A stretch of 64,000 bases of DNA, taken from assembly GCF_016587375.1 (NCBI RefSeq), contig NZ_BNJG01000003.1, positions 1,736,001 through 1,800,000 on the forward strand. The letters are read 5' to 3'. Source of the stretch: Ktedonobacter robiniae (GTDB lineage Bacteria > Chloroflexota > Ktedonobacteria > Ktedonobacterales > Ktedonobacteraceae). Below, piece after piece: positions 8,930 through 17,651 of this stretch; the first letter of the stretch is position 1, and each line of letters starts with the position of its first letter. Under the pieces are notes generated by a model, which was given only the letters and a program-made list of their open reading frames with translations, was not told the origin of the DNA and did no database searches. The position numbers and the translations under genes are program-made.

Positions 8930-10030
8930 CTATTCTTCGCCTGTGGAGAGGCTGTTCTGGGTCTGTTCCAGGGCAAGCAGGCGTTGTTTACGTTCAATGC
9001 CCCAGCGATAGCCGCCCAGTTGCCCGTTGTTGCGTACCACGCGGTGGCAGGGGATGAAGACCGCGACGTGATTGGCGGCACAGGCCTGGGCGACGGCGCG
9101 TACTGCACTGGGCTGGCCGATTGCCTGGGCGACCTTGCTATAGGAGCGCGTCTGCCCGGCGGGGATCGCTTGCAGAGCGCGCCAGACCCTCCATTGAAAG
9201 GCCGTGGCCTGGACATCGAGGGGGATATCGGTCTCAATTGCCCGGCCTGCCAGGGCACGTTGCAGGTGCTCTATCCACGGGCGCAGGCGCTCCGCATCGT
9301 ATGTGCGCTCCGCATGGGGATACTCGCGCTCTAGTTCTGCCTCCAGTGCCTGCCTGGACTCGCCAAAACGAATGGCGGCCAGGCCACGCTCAGTAGTGGC
9401 GAGAAGCACGTTTCCTAACACGCTTTCGCTGATGGTATAGGCCAGGCGCACCCCTTTGCCTCCCCTCTGGTAGGTCGCGGGCGTCATGCCGAGTTGCACC
9501 GGTGTGCGCTCATACACGCTGCTGCTCGATTGATAGCCCGCGTTATAGAGGGCGCTGGTGACTGGCTCGCCCTCCTGAAGGCGCGTTTTGAATTGCTTCA
9601 GCCTGAGCGATTCAACATACTGGCGGGGAGAGAGGCCCGTCACCTGCTTAAAGATGCGTTGGAGGTGATAGGGACTCATATGAAACTGCGTGCTTAAATC
9701 GGCGAGGCGCGGGGGGGCATCTATGTTGTTCTCGATATATTGACGCACCTGCTCAACCAACTCCGTATGAGGAGAAGGCACCTGCTGCTGATCCGGATGG
9801 CAGCGCAGGCATGGGCGAAAGCCAGCCGCAACGGCCTCTGCGGGCAAGCGAAAGAAGCGCACATTCTCCCGCCGTGGGCGGCGCGCCGGACAGGACGGAC
9901 GGCAATAGATGCCGGTGGAGCGTACCGCGAAGACAAAAGCCCCATCCATCCGCGAACTTCTTATAGTCACAGCATTCCAACACTGCTCCTCATCGAGGGT
10001 AAACTGATTATGTGTCTGGATATCAAGCAT
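8930..10030 (-). CDS. ada: Ada-type methylphosphotriester / O6-methylguanine-DNA methyltransferase regulator
   Basis: A 366-residue three-domain protein. The N-terminal zinc/phosphotriester domain (about residues 15-85) has Cys43 and Cys47 in GIYCRPSC plus RPCLRC. An AraC-type helix-turn-helix follows (MSPYHLQRIFKQVTGLSP). The C-terminal alkyltransferase domain has the PCHR active site with acceptor cysteine (near residue 335) and RAVAQACAANHVA before it. It directly reverses alkyl damage, and the methylated N-terminal form typically activates its own promoter. The start at 10030 is chosen because the Ada domain begins there and GGAAAGG precedes it; a longer frame to 10267 adds unrelated residues. 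Confidence 0.93.
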   Translation of the reverse strand: MLDIQTHNQFTLDEEQCWNAVTIRSSRMDGAFVFAVRSTGIYCRPSCPARRPRRENVRFFRLPAEAVAAGFRPCLRCHPDQQQVPSPHTELVEQVRQYIENNIDAPPRLADLSTQFHMSPYHLQRIFKQVTGLSPRQYVESLRLKQFKTRLQEGEPVTSALYNAGYQSSSSVYERTPVQLGMTPATYQRGGKGVRLAYTISESVLGNVLLATTERGLAAIRFGESRQALEAELEREYPHAERTYDAERLRPWIEHLQRALAGRAIETDIPLDVQATAFQWRVWRALQAIPAGQTRSYSKVAQAIGQPSAVRAVAQACAANHVAVFIPCHRVVRNNGQLGGYRWGIERKQRLLALEQTQNSLSTGEE

Positions 10031-10238
10031 ACTGGCGTTTCCCCTTTCCTGATTTCTGCTCATGAGTAAGTATAAGCCAGGAAGAGGGGATAGGCTATCG
10101 CTTTCTTGCGCGCCAAACTGAAACTCTTTCCTTGTACAAGTATCCAAGAAATGCGTTAATTGCATCAAACATTCGGTAGGGACTAGCCATGCCCCTATCG
10201 AGATTGGAGTATTTCCTCGCAGTGAAGCATTATAAGAC

Positions 10239-10268
10239 TTGACAGAGCAGCACTTTATATGGTACACA
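10239..10268 (+). promoter_or_regulatory. Promoter of the T-box/proBAC transcript
   Basis: A perfect TTGACA -35 lies at 10239-10244, then an 18-base spacer and TACACA at 10263-10268. The predicted start near 10275 falls just before the T-box stem I. Confidence 0.6.
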
Positions 10269-10284
10269 TTAAAGAAATCTGAAT

Positions 10285-10554
10285 ATCTTTGCTGTCACAG
10301 AGAAGTAGTACGTCCATCTATGCGTACAGAGAATGGCAAGCTAGTAGCTGCGAGCTGCCATCGCTAAGCGGACCGAACCCATCCCTGAGCAGGTAGCGAT
10401 GAGCTAGCCGGGTGTTCCCCCGTTATCGGGAAATCAAGTGAGCAATGTTGTGCTGACCGAGCGAGATGCCTCTTCATCATCTCATTGCTAACGAAGGTGG
10501 TACCACGGAAGTAAACGTTCTTTCGTCCTTTGCGACGAAGAGAGCGTTTTTTTT
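10285..10554 (+). promoter_or_regulatory. T-box riboswitch, proline (CCC) specifier
   Basis: The antiterminator signature AACGAAGGTGGTACCACGG is at 10490-10508, close to the canonical T-box sequence. Its TGGT would pair with the ACCA end of uncharged tRNA-Pro. In stem I, an AGTA motif (10304-10310) and GTCC (10312-10315) face GGAC (10370-10373) followed by GAA-CCC-A (10375-10381). This is the layout of the loop-E/specifier bulge, with CCC (10378-10380) as the specifier. A terminator with eight Ts closes the leader. Known T-boxes of this type turn on proBA when proline-tRNA is uncharged. The specifier assignment is by eye. Confidence 0.85.
10514..10554 (+). terminator. T-box intrinsic terminator
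   Basis: AACGTTCTTTCGTC pairs with GACGAAGAGAGCGTT (one bulge) around a short loop, followed directly by eight Ts at 10547-10554. Its 5' arm follows the T-box sequence, as expected for the mutually exclusive antiterminator. Confidence 0.88.
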
Positions 10555-10561
10555 GTGGTCT

Positions 10562-10619
10562 CTTCTCGAAAACCTGAGCGCGCTTGTCCCCGAATGGGGG
10601 TTGGTTTTCGCCTAAGAAG
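10562..10619. repeat. Interspersed palindromic repeat, family C, short copy
   Basis: A 58-base element with nested arms: outer CTTCT/AGAAG, then CGAAAACC/GGTTTTCG, and an inner CCCCGAATGGGGG hairpin. The segment CTGAGCGCGCTTG and the inner hairpin recur at 59256-59380. It lies between the T-box terminator and the proB ribosome site. Confidence 0.8.
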
Positions 10620-10650
10620 GGAATCGACCAAGAAAAGGAAAGTTTGCACA

Positions 10651-11793
10651 ATGGCAGGTAGGCAACACCGTATCGTCGTAAAAATTGGTGGCAGCATTTT
10701 AACGAGCGCAAGTTATATGCTGCGTATGGAGCGACTGCAAAGCCTGGTAGACGACATTGCCCGGCTGCGCTCTAGTGGCTTTACACCGCTTATCGTGAGT
10801 TCGGGCGCAGTGCCAGCAGGCTTTGGCGCCTTGAGTGGCACGCGCTATCCCACATCCGTCGCCGAGAAGCAGATGGCCGCTTCTGTGGGGCAGGGCCGTT
10901 TGATGCACCTGTACCAGCAATTCTTCATGCAGTATGACCTGTTGACAGGCCAACTGCTGCTCACCAGTGACGATTTTCGTGTCCGTGCGCGTTACGTAAA
11001 CATTTGCAATACTCTGAATTTGTTGTTGCAGCGTGGTGTGGTGCCTATTGTCAATGAAAATGATACGGTCAGTGTCGATGGTATCAAGGTTGGCGACAAT
11101 GATACGTTGGGAGCGTTGGTCGCCACGGCAGTGGATGCCGAACACTATATCATCCTTTCAGACATCGATGGTCTGTATACTGCGAACCCGCGCCAGGACC
11201 CGCAGGCGCGGGTTATCACAACAGTGGAAGCTATTACGCCCTACATCGAGACCCTCGGTGGCGCACGCGGCTCGCTGGGGACCACCGGCGGCATGCGTAC
11301 TAAGATCAAAGCGGCGCGGATCGCTACCGCCGCGGGCGTGGAGGTGGTGATCGCCAATGGCGAGACGCCCGACATTTTGCAGCGCATCCTCAGCGGCGAG
11401 GAGATCGGAACGCATTTCAAGCCGCGCAAAAGGCCGCTCTCAGGCAAAAAATCCTGGATTGCCTTCGGTTCACATCCTGAGGGAAAAATCTTGATCGATA
11501 TGGGCGCGGTGCAGGCTGTGTTGCACCAGCATAAAAGCCTGCTGGCAAGCGGCATTTTACGGATCGAAGGTGATTTTTCAGAGGGGCACGTGGTCGCGAT
11601 TTGCGGACCGGATGGCAGCGAGCTGGGACGCGGCATCAGCCAGTATGCCTCGGACGATCTCCAGCGTTTGAAGGGCATGCGTTCACAGGAGATCGCTTCT
11701 TTAGCATCGGCAAACATGACGACGGTTCCTGAAGTTGTACACAGAGACACGCTGGCGCTCTATCGCTCAACGATAGTGGCTGCCGCACAGTAG
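10651..11793 (+). CDS. proB: Glutamate 5-kinase
   Basis: A 380-residue cytoplasmic kinase catalysing ATP-dependent phosphorylation of glutamate, the first step of proline synthesis. The amino-acid-kinase domain starts with VVKIGGSIL and contains VNENDTVS, GDNDTLGALVA and GTTGGMRTKIKAA. The last 100 or so residues are a PUA domain (KILIDMGAVQAV to ISQYASDDLQRLKG), as in long GK enzymes. The start at 10651 has AAAAGGAAAG upstream and begins exactly at the family N-terminus; the in-frame codons from 10555 lie in the leader repeat. It is first in the proB-proA-proC operon behind the T-box. Confidence 0.97.
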   Translation: MAGRQHRIVVKIGGSILTSASYMLRMERLQSLVDDIARLRSSGFTPLIVSSGAVPAGFGALSGTRYPTSVAEKQMAASVGQGRLMHLYQQFFMQYDLLTGQLLLTSDDFRVRARYVNICNTLNLLLQRGVVPIVNENDTVSVDGIKVGDNDTLGALVATAVDAEHYIILSDIDGLYTANPRQDPQARVITTVEAITPYIETLGGARGSLGTTGGMRTKIKAARIATAAGVEVVIANGETPDILQRILSGEEIGTHFKPRKRPLSGKKSWIAFGSHPEGKILIDMGAVQAVLHQHKSLLASGILRIEGDFSEGHVVAICGPDGSELGRGISQYASDDLQRLKGMRSQEIASLASANMTTVPEVVHRDTLALYRSTIVAAAQ

Positions 11794-11811
11794 TATGGGT
11801 AGGAGAAACAA

Positions 11812-13089
11812 ATGCTTTCAACAGATACAGCCCAGGCTCTGAAAGAGTGGGTGGCAACCCAGGCCCAGGCCGCGAAAGTAGCGGCCCGTGAACTGGCGCG
11901 AAAAACGAGCGAGGAGAAGAATGCGGCCTTAGAACTGATGGCTGCCAACCTGGTCACACGCCAGCATGAAATTCTGCAAGCCAACGCGCAAGATGTCAGC
12001 AGAGTGAGCGCCGCTGGTGCGGCCAAGAGTTTCATCGATCGCCTGACCTTGACGCCCGCGCGCATTCAGAGTATTGCCGATGGCGTGCGCGCCGTCATGG
12101 CTTTGCCTGACCCTATCGGGGTGATGCAGGAGCGCTGGCAATTGCGCAATGGAGTGCTTGTCGAGCGGCGCAGCGTTCCCCTGGGTGTCATCGCCATGAT
12201 CTACGAGGCTCGGCCAAATGTCACAGTTGACGCCGCGACTTTGGCGCTGAAGACCAGTAACGCCGTGGTCTTGCGTGGCAGTGCTGACGCCTTAGAGAGT
12301 AATCGCGCTATTGTCGCGGCCCTGCGGGAGGGCTTGCGCGCCAGTGAAATCCCCGCAGAAGCCATTCAATTGATAGAGAGTGGAGAGCACGCTTCGGTCG
12401 AATACCTCATTCGAATGCGTGATGCCATTGACCTGGTGATCCCACGTGGCGGTGCCAGGCTCATTCAGACCGTTGTAGAGTCGTCCGTTGTACCGGTCAT
12501 CGAGACTGGAGTGGGAAATTGTCACGTTTACGTTGACGAAGCCGCGCAACCGGAGATGGCAACAAAAATTGTCGTCAATGCCAAGACGCAGCGACCCTCT
12601 GTGTGTAATGCGGCTGAAACTCTGCTGGTACACACAGACGTCGCGCCGCAGTGGTTGCCCCAGGCGCTCAAAGCCTTGCAGGAGCGTGGCGTAGAGATCC
12701 GTGGTTGTGCACGCACTTGCCAACTTGTCCCTGATATAGAAAGCGCGAGCGAGCAGGATTGGGGGACAGAATACCTGGAGCTGATCATGGCCGTCAAAAT
12801 AGTCGACGATGTGCAAGAGGCCATCGCACATATCGCGCAGTATGGTACGCGGCATACGGAGAGCATTGTTACCGAGAACGAGGAAACGGCAGCGCTGTTC
12901 TTAGACCAGGTGGATGCGGCGGTCGTGTACCATAATGCCTCAACGCGCCTGACGGATGGCTTCGTCTTCGGCTTTGGCGCGGAGATCGGTATCAGCACGC
13001 AGAAAATGCATGCACGTGGCCCGATGGGTCTCCAGGCCTTAACCAGCTACAAATACGTTGGGCATGGCAGCGGCCAGGTTATTGAGTAG
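11812..13089 (+). CDS. proA: Glutamate-5-semialdehyde dehydrogenase
   Basis: A 425-residue NADPH-dependent reductase of gamma-glutamyl phosphate, the second proline step and partner of ProB. It shows the aldehyde-dehydrogenase fold with GVIAMIYEARPNVTVDAA near the middle and VVLRGSADALESN. The catalytic cysteine is in KTQRPSVCNAAETLLVH, and the C-terminus FGFGAEIGISTQKMHARGPMG is characteristic of the family. It starts 18 bases after proB with a TAGGAG ribosome site. Confidence 0.97.
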   Translation: MLSTDTAQALKEWVATQAQAAKVAARELARKTSEEKNAALELMAANLVTRQHEILQANAQDVSRVSAAGAAKSFIDRLTLTPARIQSIADGVRAVMALPDPIGVMQERWQLRNGVLVERRSVPLGVIAMIYEARPNVTVDAATLALKTSNAVVLRGSADALESNRAIVAALREGLRASEIPAEAIQLIESGEHASVEYLIRMRDAIDLVIPRGGARLIQTVVESSVVPVIETGVGNCHVYVDEAAQPEMATKIVVNAKTQRPSVCNAAETLLVHTDVAPQWLPQALKALQERGVEIRGCARTCQLVPDIESASEQDWGTEYLELIMAVKIVDDVQEAIAHIAQYGTRHTESIVTENEETAALFLDQVDAAVVYHNASTRLTDGFVFGFGAEIGISTQKMHARGPMGLQALTSYKYVGHGSGQVIE

Positions 13090-13102
13090 AGAGAAGGTTG
13101 AA

Positions 13103-13951
13103 ATGGCAATACAACGCGAACAAACCCTGTTTTTCCTGGGCGCAGGCTCGATGAGCGAGGCGATGATCAAAGGCATCGTTGCCGCTGGCATTTTGCCCGC
13201 TGAGCAGATAGTCATCGCTAATCGGCGACATCCTGAGCGCCTGGCCTATCTGCGAGAGACCTATGGTGTACGCATCTGCCAGGAGAAACAGGCAGAGCTT
13301 GCCGAAGCTGGCATGATTATTATTGCTGTGAAGCCCTTCGACCTGGCCACGGCTTTACAGGAGATCGCGCCGTATGTAACCGCGCGGCAGCTTGTGATCT
13401 CGGTTGTTGCTGGAGCCGCGACCGAGACTATTGAGCAGCATTTTCATGAAGCGGTGCCAGTCGTTCGTGCCATGCCGAATACCTCCAGTTTTGTGCAGGC
13501 GTCAGCAACCGCGCTCTGCCGTGGTTGCTGGGGTAATGACGAGCACCTGGCAGTAGCACGCCAACTTTTTGCCGCCATCGGCGTCGCCGTCAGCGTCGAA
13601 GAACCCTCGATGGACGCGGTTACAGGTCTCTCAGGCACGGGCCCAGCCTACTTTTATTATGTGATAGAGTCCCTGATGGCAGGAGGACTGGCCTGTGGAC
13701 TCTCGCAAGAGGATTGTCGTGTGCTCATGGAGCAGACGGTGTTTGGCGTGGCGAAAATGCTGCAAGAAACAGGAAAAGATCCGTCGGAGTTGCGTCGCCA
13801 GGTGACGTCGCCTAATGGCACGACGATGGCCGCGATGGAGGTACTAGATCGAGGTCATGGGAAGCAATTATTCATGCACGCTGTCCAGCGCGCAACTCAG
13901 CGCTCAGTTGAGATGGGCAAAGAGATGACAACGCAGCCGAATCTGGTATAA
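13103..13951 (+). CDS. proC: Pyrroline-5-carboxylate reductase
   Basis: A 282-residue NAD(P)H-dependent enzyme making proline from pyrroline-5-carboxylate, the last pathway step. The N-terminal Rossmann motif FLGAGSMSEAMIKG, the VKPFD segment, AMPNT, the GLSGTGPAYFYYVIE dimerisation segment and TSPNGTT are all in place. The start at 13103 follows GAGAAGG and lies 13 bases past the proA stop; the longer frame from 13058 overlaps proA without a ribosome site. With proB and proA it gives a complete glutamate-to-proline operon. Confidence 0.96.
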   Translation: MAIQREQTLFFLGAGSMSEAMIKGIVAAGILPAEQIVIANRRHPERLAYLRETYGVRICQEKQAELAEAGMIIIAVKPFDLATALQEIAPYVTARQLVISVVAGAATETIEQHFHEAVPVVRAMPNTSSFVQASATALCRGCWGNDEHLAVARQLFAAIGVAVSVEEPSMDAVTGLSGTGPAYFYYVIESLMAGGLACGLSQEDCRVLMEQTVFGVAKMLQETGKDPSELRRQVTSPNGTTMAAMEVLDRGHGKQLFMHAVQRATQRSVEMGKEMTTQPNLV

Positions 13952-13993
13952 GTGAGGGTACCGACGCAGCCCCGCTGCGTCGGTACCCTCACT
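13951..13993. terminator. Perfect 20-bp palindrome after proC
   Basis: The arms (AGTGAGGGTACC and onward) are fully complementary over 20 bp with a 3-base CCC loop, starting at the proC stop. There is no U-tract. It may act as a terminator for proC and for the arg remnant transcribed towards it. Confidence 0.65.
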
Positions 13994-14004
13994 ACCCCTA
14001 CTAG

Positions 14005-14183
14005 CTAAGGAACCATGCCTAGGCTAGTTAATCCTAGCGTCTCCGGGAGCCCGCAGAGCAAATTGGCATTCTGAATGGCCTGACCCGAGGCACCCTTGAC
14101 CAGGTTATCCAGACAAGCGACAACGATCAAGCGCTGTGTGCGCCTATCAACGATTGGATGGAGAAAACAATGATTGCTCCATG
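14005..14183 (-). pseudogene. argC: argC 3' remnant (N-acetyl-gamma-glutamyl-phosphate reductase)
   Basis: Only the C-terminal 55 or so residues remain. They contain DNLVKGASGQAIQNANLLCG followed by LPET, the highly recognisable end of ArgC, and VDRRTQRLIVV before it. The catalytic domain and start are gone. The fragment abuts the argJ remnant at about 14180 in a different frame, which indicates a deletion joining the two genes. It cannot encode a working enzyme. Confidence 0.82.
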
Positions 14184-14509
14184 ACTCCTGTCGACGATGG
14201 CAAAATGTTGTCAGGAGCAATCGCCAGTTCCGCAGCGAGGAGTTGCACGACTTCACGAATGTTAGCGAACCCCTGCTCGCCGGTTGCGACATTGGCGTTT
14301 TTACTATTGATGACAAAGGCCTGCAATTGCTTATTTGCTATATGTTCGCAACCAACGCGAATAGCGGCCCCACAAAACCGATTCTGTGTAAACATCGCGG
14401 GAGCCGAAGCAGGGACATCTGAGGCAATCACCGTAAAGTCCAGCGTCGTGTCCCTAATCCCAACATTTTTCGCGCAGGTGCGAAATCCTCGTGGTTGTTC
14501 ATGAAGCAT
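14184..14509 (-). pseudogene. argJ: argJ 5' remnant (glutamate N-acetyltransferase)
   Basis: About 110 residues of the ArgJ N-terminus remain from the ATG at 14509. They include GFRTCAKNVGIR, FTQNRFCGAAI, INSKNANVATGEQG, and end at SSTGV just where the autoprocessing region should follow. The normal length is about 400 residues. The frame then runs 12 codons into unrelated reading over the argC fragment. The catalytic threonine motif and everything after it are lost. Confidence 0.82.
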
Positions 14510-14561
14510 GTGTCTACCTTGCTCTTTCGGGCTTCTCCCAACGGTGAGTGGCTCGCCTCGT

Positions 14562-15225
14562 CTAATGCACAAATTTAGTTCCGAGTGGCAGATCTTCCAA
14601 TGTATGCAGCAGCACGTGCGGGGCACATCCATTCGCAATCTGGACGCAAGGAACATCTTCCAGTGCATGGAGGCACGCATTCACTTTGGGGATCATACCA
14701 TCTGTGATAATACCTCGCTCGATAAAGGTATGAGCCTCCGCCTCGCTCATTTCTGCAATGAGGGAACCATCTGAGCCATAAATGCCACCGATGTTGCTCA
14801 AAAAGGTGAGGCGTTATGCCTGCAAGGCCCCGGCCAGACGTGAAGCCACCAGATCCGCGTTCATATTAAGACCCTTCCATTCGGTCCAATCCCAGTGGCG
14901 CGATAATGGGAATGTAGCCGTCATCGATGACTTGCCGCACCTGCATGGGATGGATAGCGTCGATTTCCCCAACAAATCCCAGGCTTTCGTCCGCTATATG
15001 CCCCTGGACGATGTTTCCGTCAGTTCCGCATAGGCCAACAACGCTTCCACCAAGCTGTGTTGCCATAGTCACCAATTCTTGATTAATGTGACCGCACAGG
15101 ACCATGCGCACCACTTCCAAGGTTTGCGCATCAGTGACACGCAATCCATGCTGGAAACGAATAGGGATGCGTAACCTTGTGAGCCAGTCATTAATCGTGG
15201 GTCCACCACCATGTACGTGGATGGT
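14562..15225 (-). pseudogene. argB: argB remnant (acetylglutamate kinase), frameshift plus stop
   Basis: Pieces of ArgB are readable in order: IHVHGGGPTINDWL from 15225, GLRVTDAQTLEVVRMVLCG, VGLCGTDG and PIIAPLGLDRMEG in one frame. A one-base shift near 14868 leads to LNMNADLVASRLAGALQA. An in-frame TAA follows where Glu is expected, then SNIGGIYGSDG and GMIPKVNACLHALE to 14562. The N-terminal KYGG motif is missing. One frameshift, one nonsense codon and a lost 5' end make it a clear pseudogene, upstream of the argJ/argC fragments. Confidence 0.87.
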
Positions 15226-15394
15226 AGACTTTTTCTGGGAAGCGTAGACTCGTTTCAGAACGAGTGATCATGAGCAGATTTTTCAGCCGATGATAGACCT
15301 TTTACAGATGCGGAGATGGTAAACTGAGCGAGAGATAGTCGACCTGAGGAGTGCACAAGACCGCCACATGCCGCCTCCTGAGTGAAATGGATAT

Positions 15395-16945
15395 TTGTGT
15401 CTGCATATGCTCCATATGCCATTATTTTTGTCAGAACCTCCCCTCCAGGTAGGCGTGGGGTTTCATAACGTCGGAATCACAGGTTCTTTGCGTGCCTCCA
15501 ACAACGACGTCGCCAAAGAGGCAGAGGCAACCTACCTCGGACGCTGCGGTCATCTGCCACTTCAGGCGAAGAAGGTCGGAGTGCTCGTGGAGCCACCTGC
15601 TCCGGTGGAGCTCTGCAGACAATTCGCGTATCTCAGTCATCTCTTCGGGAAAGAGATTGAGCCTATGAGTTTCGCAGCCGTACATGCAGCCAGACAGGCA
15701 TCCACCCAGGCAACGCCTGGGCAGGCGCTATTGGTCGTTCCGTATATCAATGTTCCTGAAGCGGAGGCGCTGATCCAGAGCACACTAGGGGCCCAAACGT
15801 GGGGTTTCCCAGGCAAGATGGTTCACCTCCTCAAAAACAAGGCCGACTTTTATCAACTCCTTGACACCTTTCATCGGGAGGCTGGTACGCATGCGTTGAC
15901 CGATGCATTCCAGATACCAGACTATCGCATTGCCGCTGTTGATGCGTTGCCAAACGTCGCCCTCTGTTTGCTGCGTGAGATTGAGGCGCTCTATACTCAA
16001 GCAGGACTTGCAGGGAGATATCCACTGGGCCTGTTTCTACGCGCCGCCGAATCGGAAGGGAATCGCGGTTCTTGTCTTGTCGTTGAACATGCGAGACAAA
16101 TCAAAGTCGTCCAGGCAGGCAAGATCAAGGAGGCGAAAGGGGGCAATCAGACCGCTTCGTTTGCGCATTGGGCTGACGCCCTGCAGAGCGCACAGCAAAG
16201 GCTCGTGGCGACTATGAACACGGAGAAGGAAGATCGGGTGGTCATCAGCCGCTATCTCGATGTGATGGATTCCCCAGGCATGTCAGTCGTCGTCATCGAT
16301 GGGCAGGCAGTATCGCTTGGCTGGAACGGCCAGCTGCAAAGAGTAGCAGGCGCGTGTGGCACCGCTTGTATCGGGACAAGCACGTATATCCCTCAGACAA
16401 CAGCGTTACGCCACGCACAAGAACGGTACGAAGAGCGTGCCGCGATCTTCTTTCCCGACGTGTTACGGTACACTGCCGCACGTTGTGGTATCCCCTTCAA
16501 CACGCTGCGTGGTATTGCCAACATAGACCTCATGATTCCCGGCGCTCATGAACACTATCTGAGACAGCAGCGTAAGCAAGCACCAGCGCTGTACCTCGCC
16601 GAATGCAATCCACGTTGGACCAATTACACCGATGCCATTATGACGGTCCTGGGAGCCAGCAGGAGAGTTGCCACGATCCAGAATATGCGAACCGCGATTC
16701 AGGAGGGAATATGTACCATCGACGCGCTGCCTCTTCCAGCGCAACTTGATCCAGCCATCGTCCGCGAATGTCTTGTTGAGCGGGATACCGAGTTGCAACA
16801 GCGCGGACTGCGCATTCTCTGCCGGATGGCACGCAATCCGATGGGTCTCATCTACGTGGGCAAGAGACAGCAAGCACGGCAGGAAATGGATCAGATCATC
16901 CATGCGCTTCTGCAACAGAAACGTTCCTACGTTGCCAGAGCGTGA
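15395..16945 (+). CDS. ATP-grasp-like protein, possible peptide-ligase type
   Basis: A 516-residue soluble protein not firmly recognised. Features point to an ATP-grasp enzyme. There is an N-terminal domain with VGVLVEPPAP, then EDRVVISRYLDVMDSPGMSV and VVIDGQAVSLGWNGQLQRV, which fit the nucleotide-binding beta-strands. LYLAECNPRWTNYTDA resembles the metal-binding E-x-N-x-R motif. Similar pre-ATP-grasp proteins ligate amino acids or modify peptides. The start is uncertain: TTG at 15395, ATG at 15407 or ATG at 15416; an in-frame TGA at 15383 limits it and no good ribosome site is visible. It stands alone beside the arg remnants. Confidence 0.6.
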   Translation: MCLHMLHMPLFLSEPPLQVGVGFHNVGITGSLRASNNDVAKEAEATYLGRCGHLPLQAKKVGVLVEPPAPVELCRQFAYLSHLFGKEIEPMSFAAVHAARQASTQATPGQALLVVPYINVPEAEALIQSTLGAQTWGFPGKMVHLLKNKADFYQLLDTFHREAGTHALTDAFQIPDYRIAAVDALPNVALCLLREIEALYTQAGLAGRYPLGLFLRAAESEGNRGSCLVVEHARQIKVVQAGKIKEAKGGNQTASFAHWADALQSAQQRLVATMNTEKEDRVVISRYLDVMDSPGMSVVVIDGQAVSLGWNGQLQRVAGACGTACIGTSTYIPQTTALRHAQERYEERAAIFFPDVLRYTAARCGIPFNTLRGIANIDLMIPGAHEHYLRQQRKQAPALYLAECNPRWTNYTDAIMTVLGASRRVATIQNMRTAIQEGICTIDALPLPAQLDPAIVRECLVERDTELQQRGLRILCRMARNPMGLIYVGKRQQARQEMDQIIHALLQQKRSYVARA

Positions 16946-17208
16946 TGCGAGAAGGCTGAACATTTCGATTTGACGCAAGGAAATTTCGGCTGCAGTCCCT
17001 CGACCATGCTGTGAAATGAAAACAGGATGTGTTCCTTTGCAAATGCCCTTTGAGTATGGTTGAGTTTATGGTAACACCAAAAAGTACTCAAAGAGCCTAA
17101 AACTGCTCCCAAATGGCTTCGACATACGTGAACGATATAGTCAAATATATGCCACTTGCGTGGGTGTGGTATATTTGGTTTCAGTTCACATTGAAAGGAG
17201 GTCTGTCT

Positions 17209-17364
17209 ATGGCAGACGTAGCATATTGCGTGAAGTGTAAGGAAAAGCGGGAGATGAAGGACCCTCACAAGATCGAGATGAAAAACGGGAAACCTGCGAT
17301 GCAGGGGACCTGCTCGGTTTGTGGCACCAAGCTCACGCGTATTCTTTCCAGCAAAGACGCGTAG
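17209..17364 (+). CDS. DUF5679-like small zinc-ribbon protein
   Basis: A 51-residue protein with two CxxC pairs (YCVKCKEKR near residue 7 and TCSVCGTKL near 36) separated by a basic, polar stretch. It fits the small DUF5679 family, function unknown, likely zinc-binding. The start at 17209 is set by a perfect AAAGGAGG nine bases upstream; the longer frame from 17113 has none. A terminator follows at 17430. Confidence 0.85.
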   Translation: MADVAYCVKCKEKREMKDPHKIEMKNGKPAMQGTCSVCGTKLTRILSSKDA

Positions 17365-17429
17365 TTTTTAGTTACGCTCATTTGAACGAGAATATGCTTG
17401 CACGTCCGGTGTGAGCTTTGACCTTATGC

Positions 17430-17463
17430 AAAAGGAAGCGGCCTCTCGGGGTCGCTTCCTTTT
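17430..17463 (+). terminator. Terminator after the DUF5679 gene
   Basis: AAAAGGAAGCG at 17430-17440 pairs with CGCTTCCTTTT at 17453-17463 around a GC-rich loop. The arm itself ends in four Ts on + and reads T-rich on -, so it can work in both directions. Confidence 0.75.
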
Positions 17464-17651
17464 GTCGTTATAATTAGGCATGATTTATCAATTAAAGATG
17501 CTCTCCACTTGCTTCTCGTTTTAGCAACTCTGGTGTGATCGTGCGGTGCTCCATCGGTTGGGAATAGATATCTGCTTCTAAACACGTAACCAGAGCCACT
17601 CTCCTCCTCAATCCTTCTCCTCAAATGGTTTCGAGTAAAAGATGCCAGGCT

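Noticed and set aside
15240..15394. Possible 5' part of argB or promoter for the ATP-grasp gene
   Set aside because: Only a small hairpin (ACTCGTT/AACGAGT near 15248) is visible. No ArgB N-terminal motif could be read.
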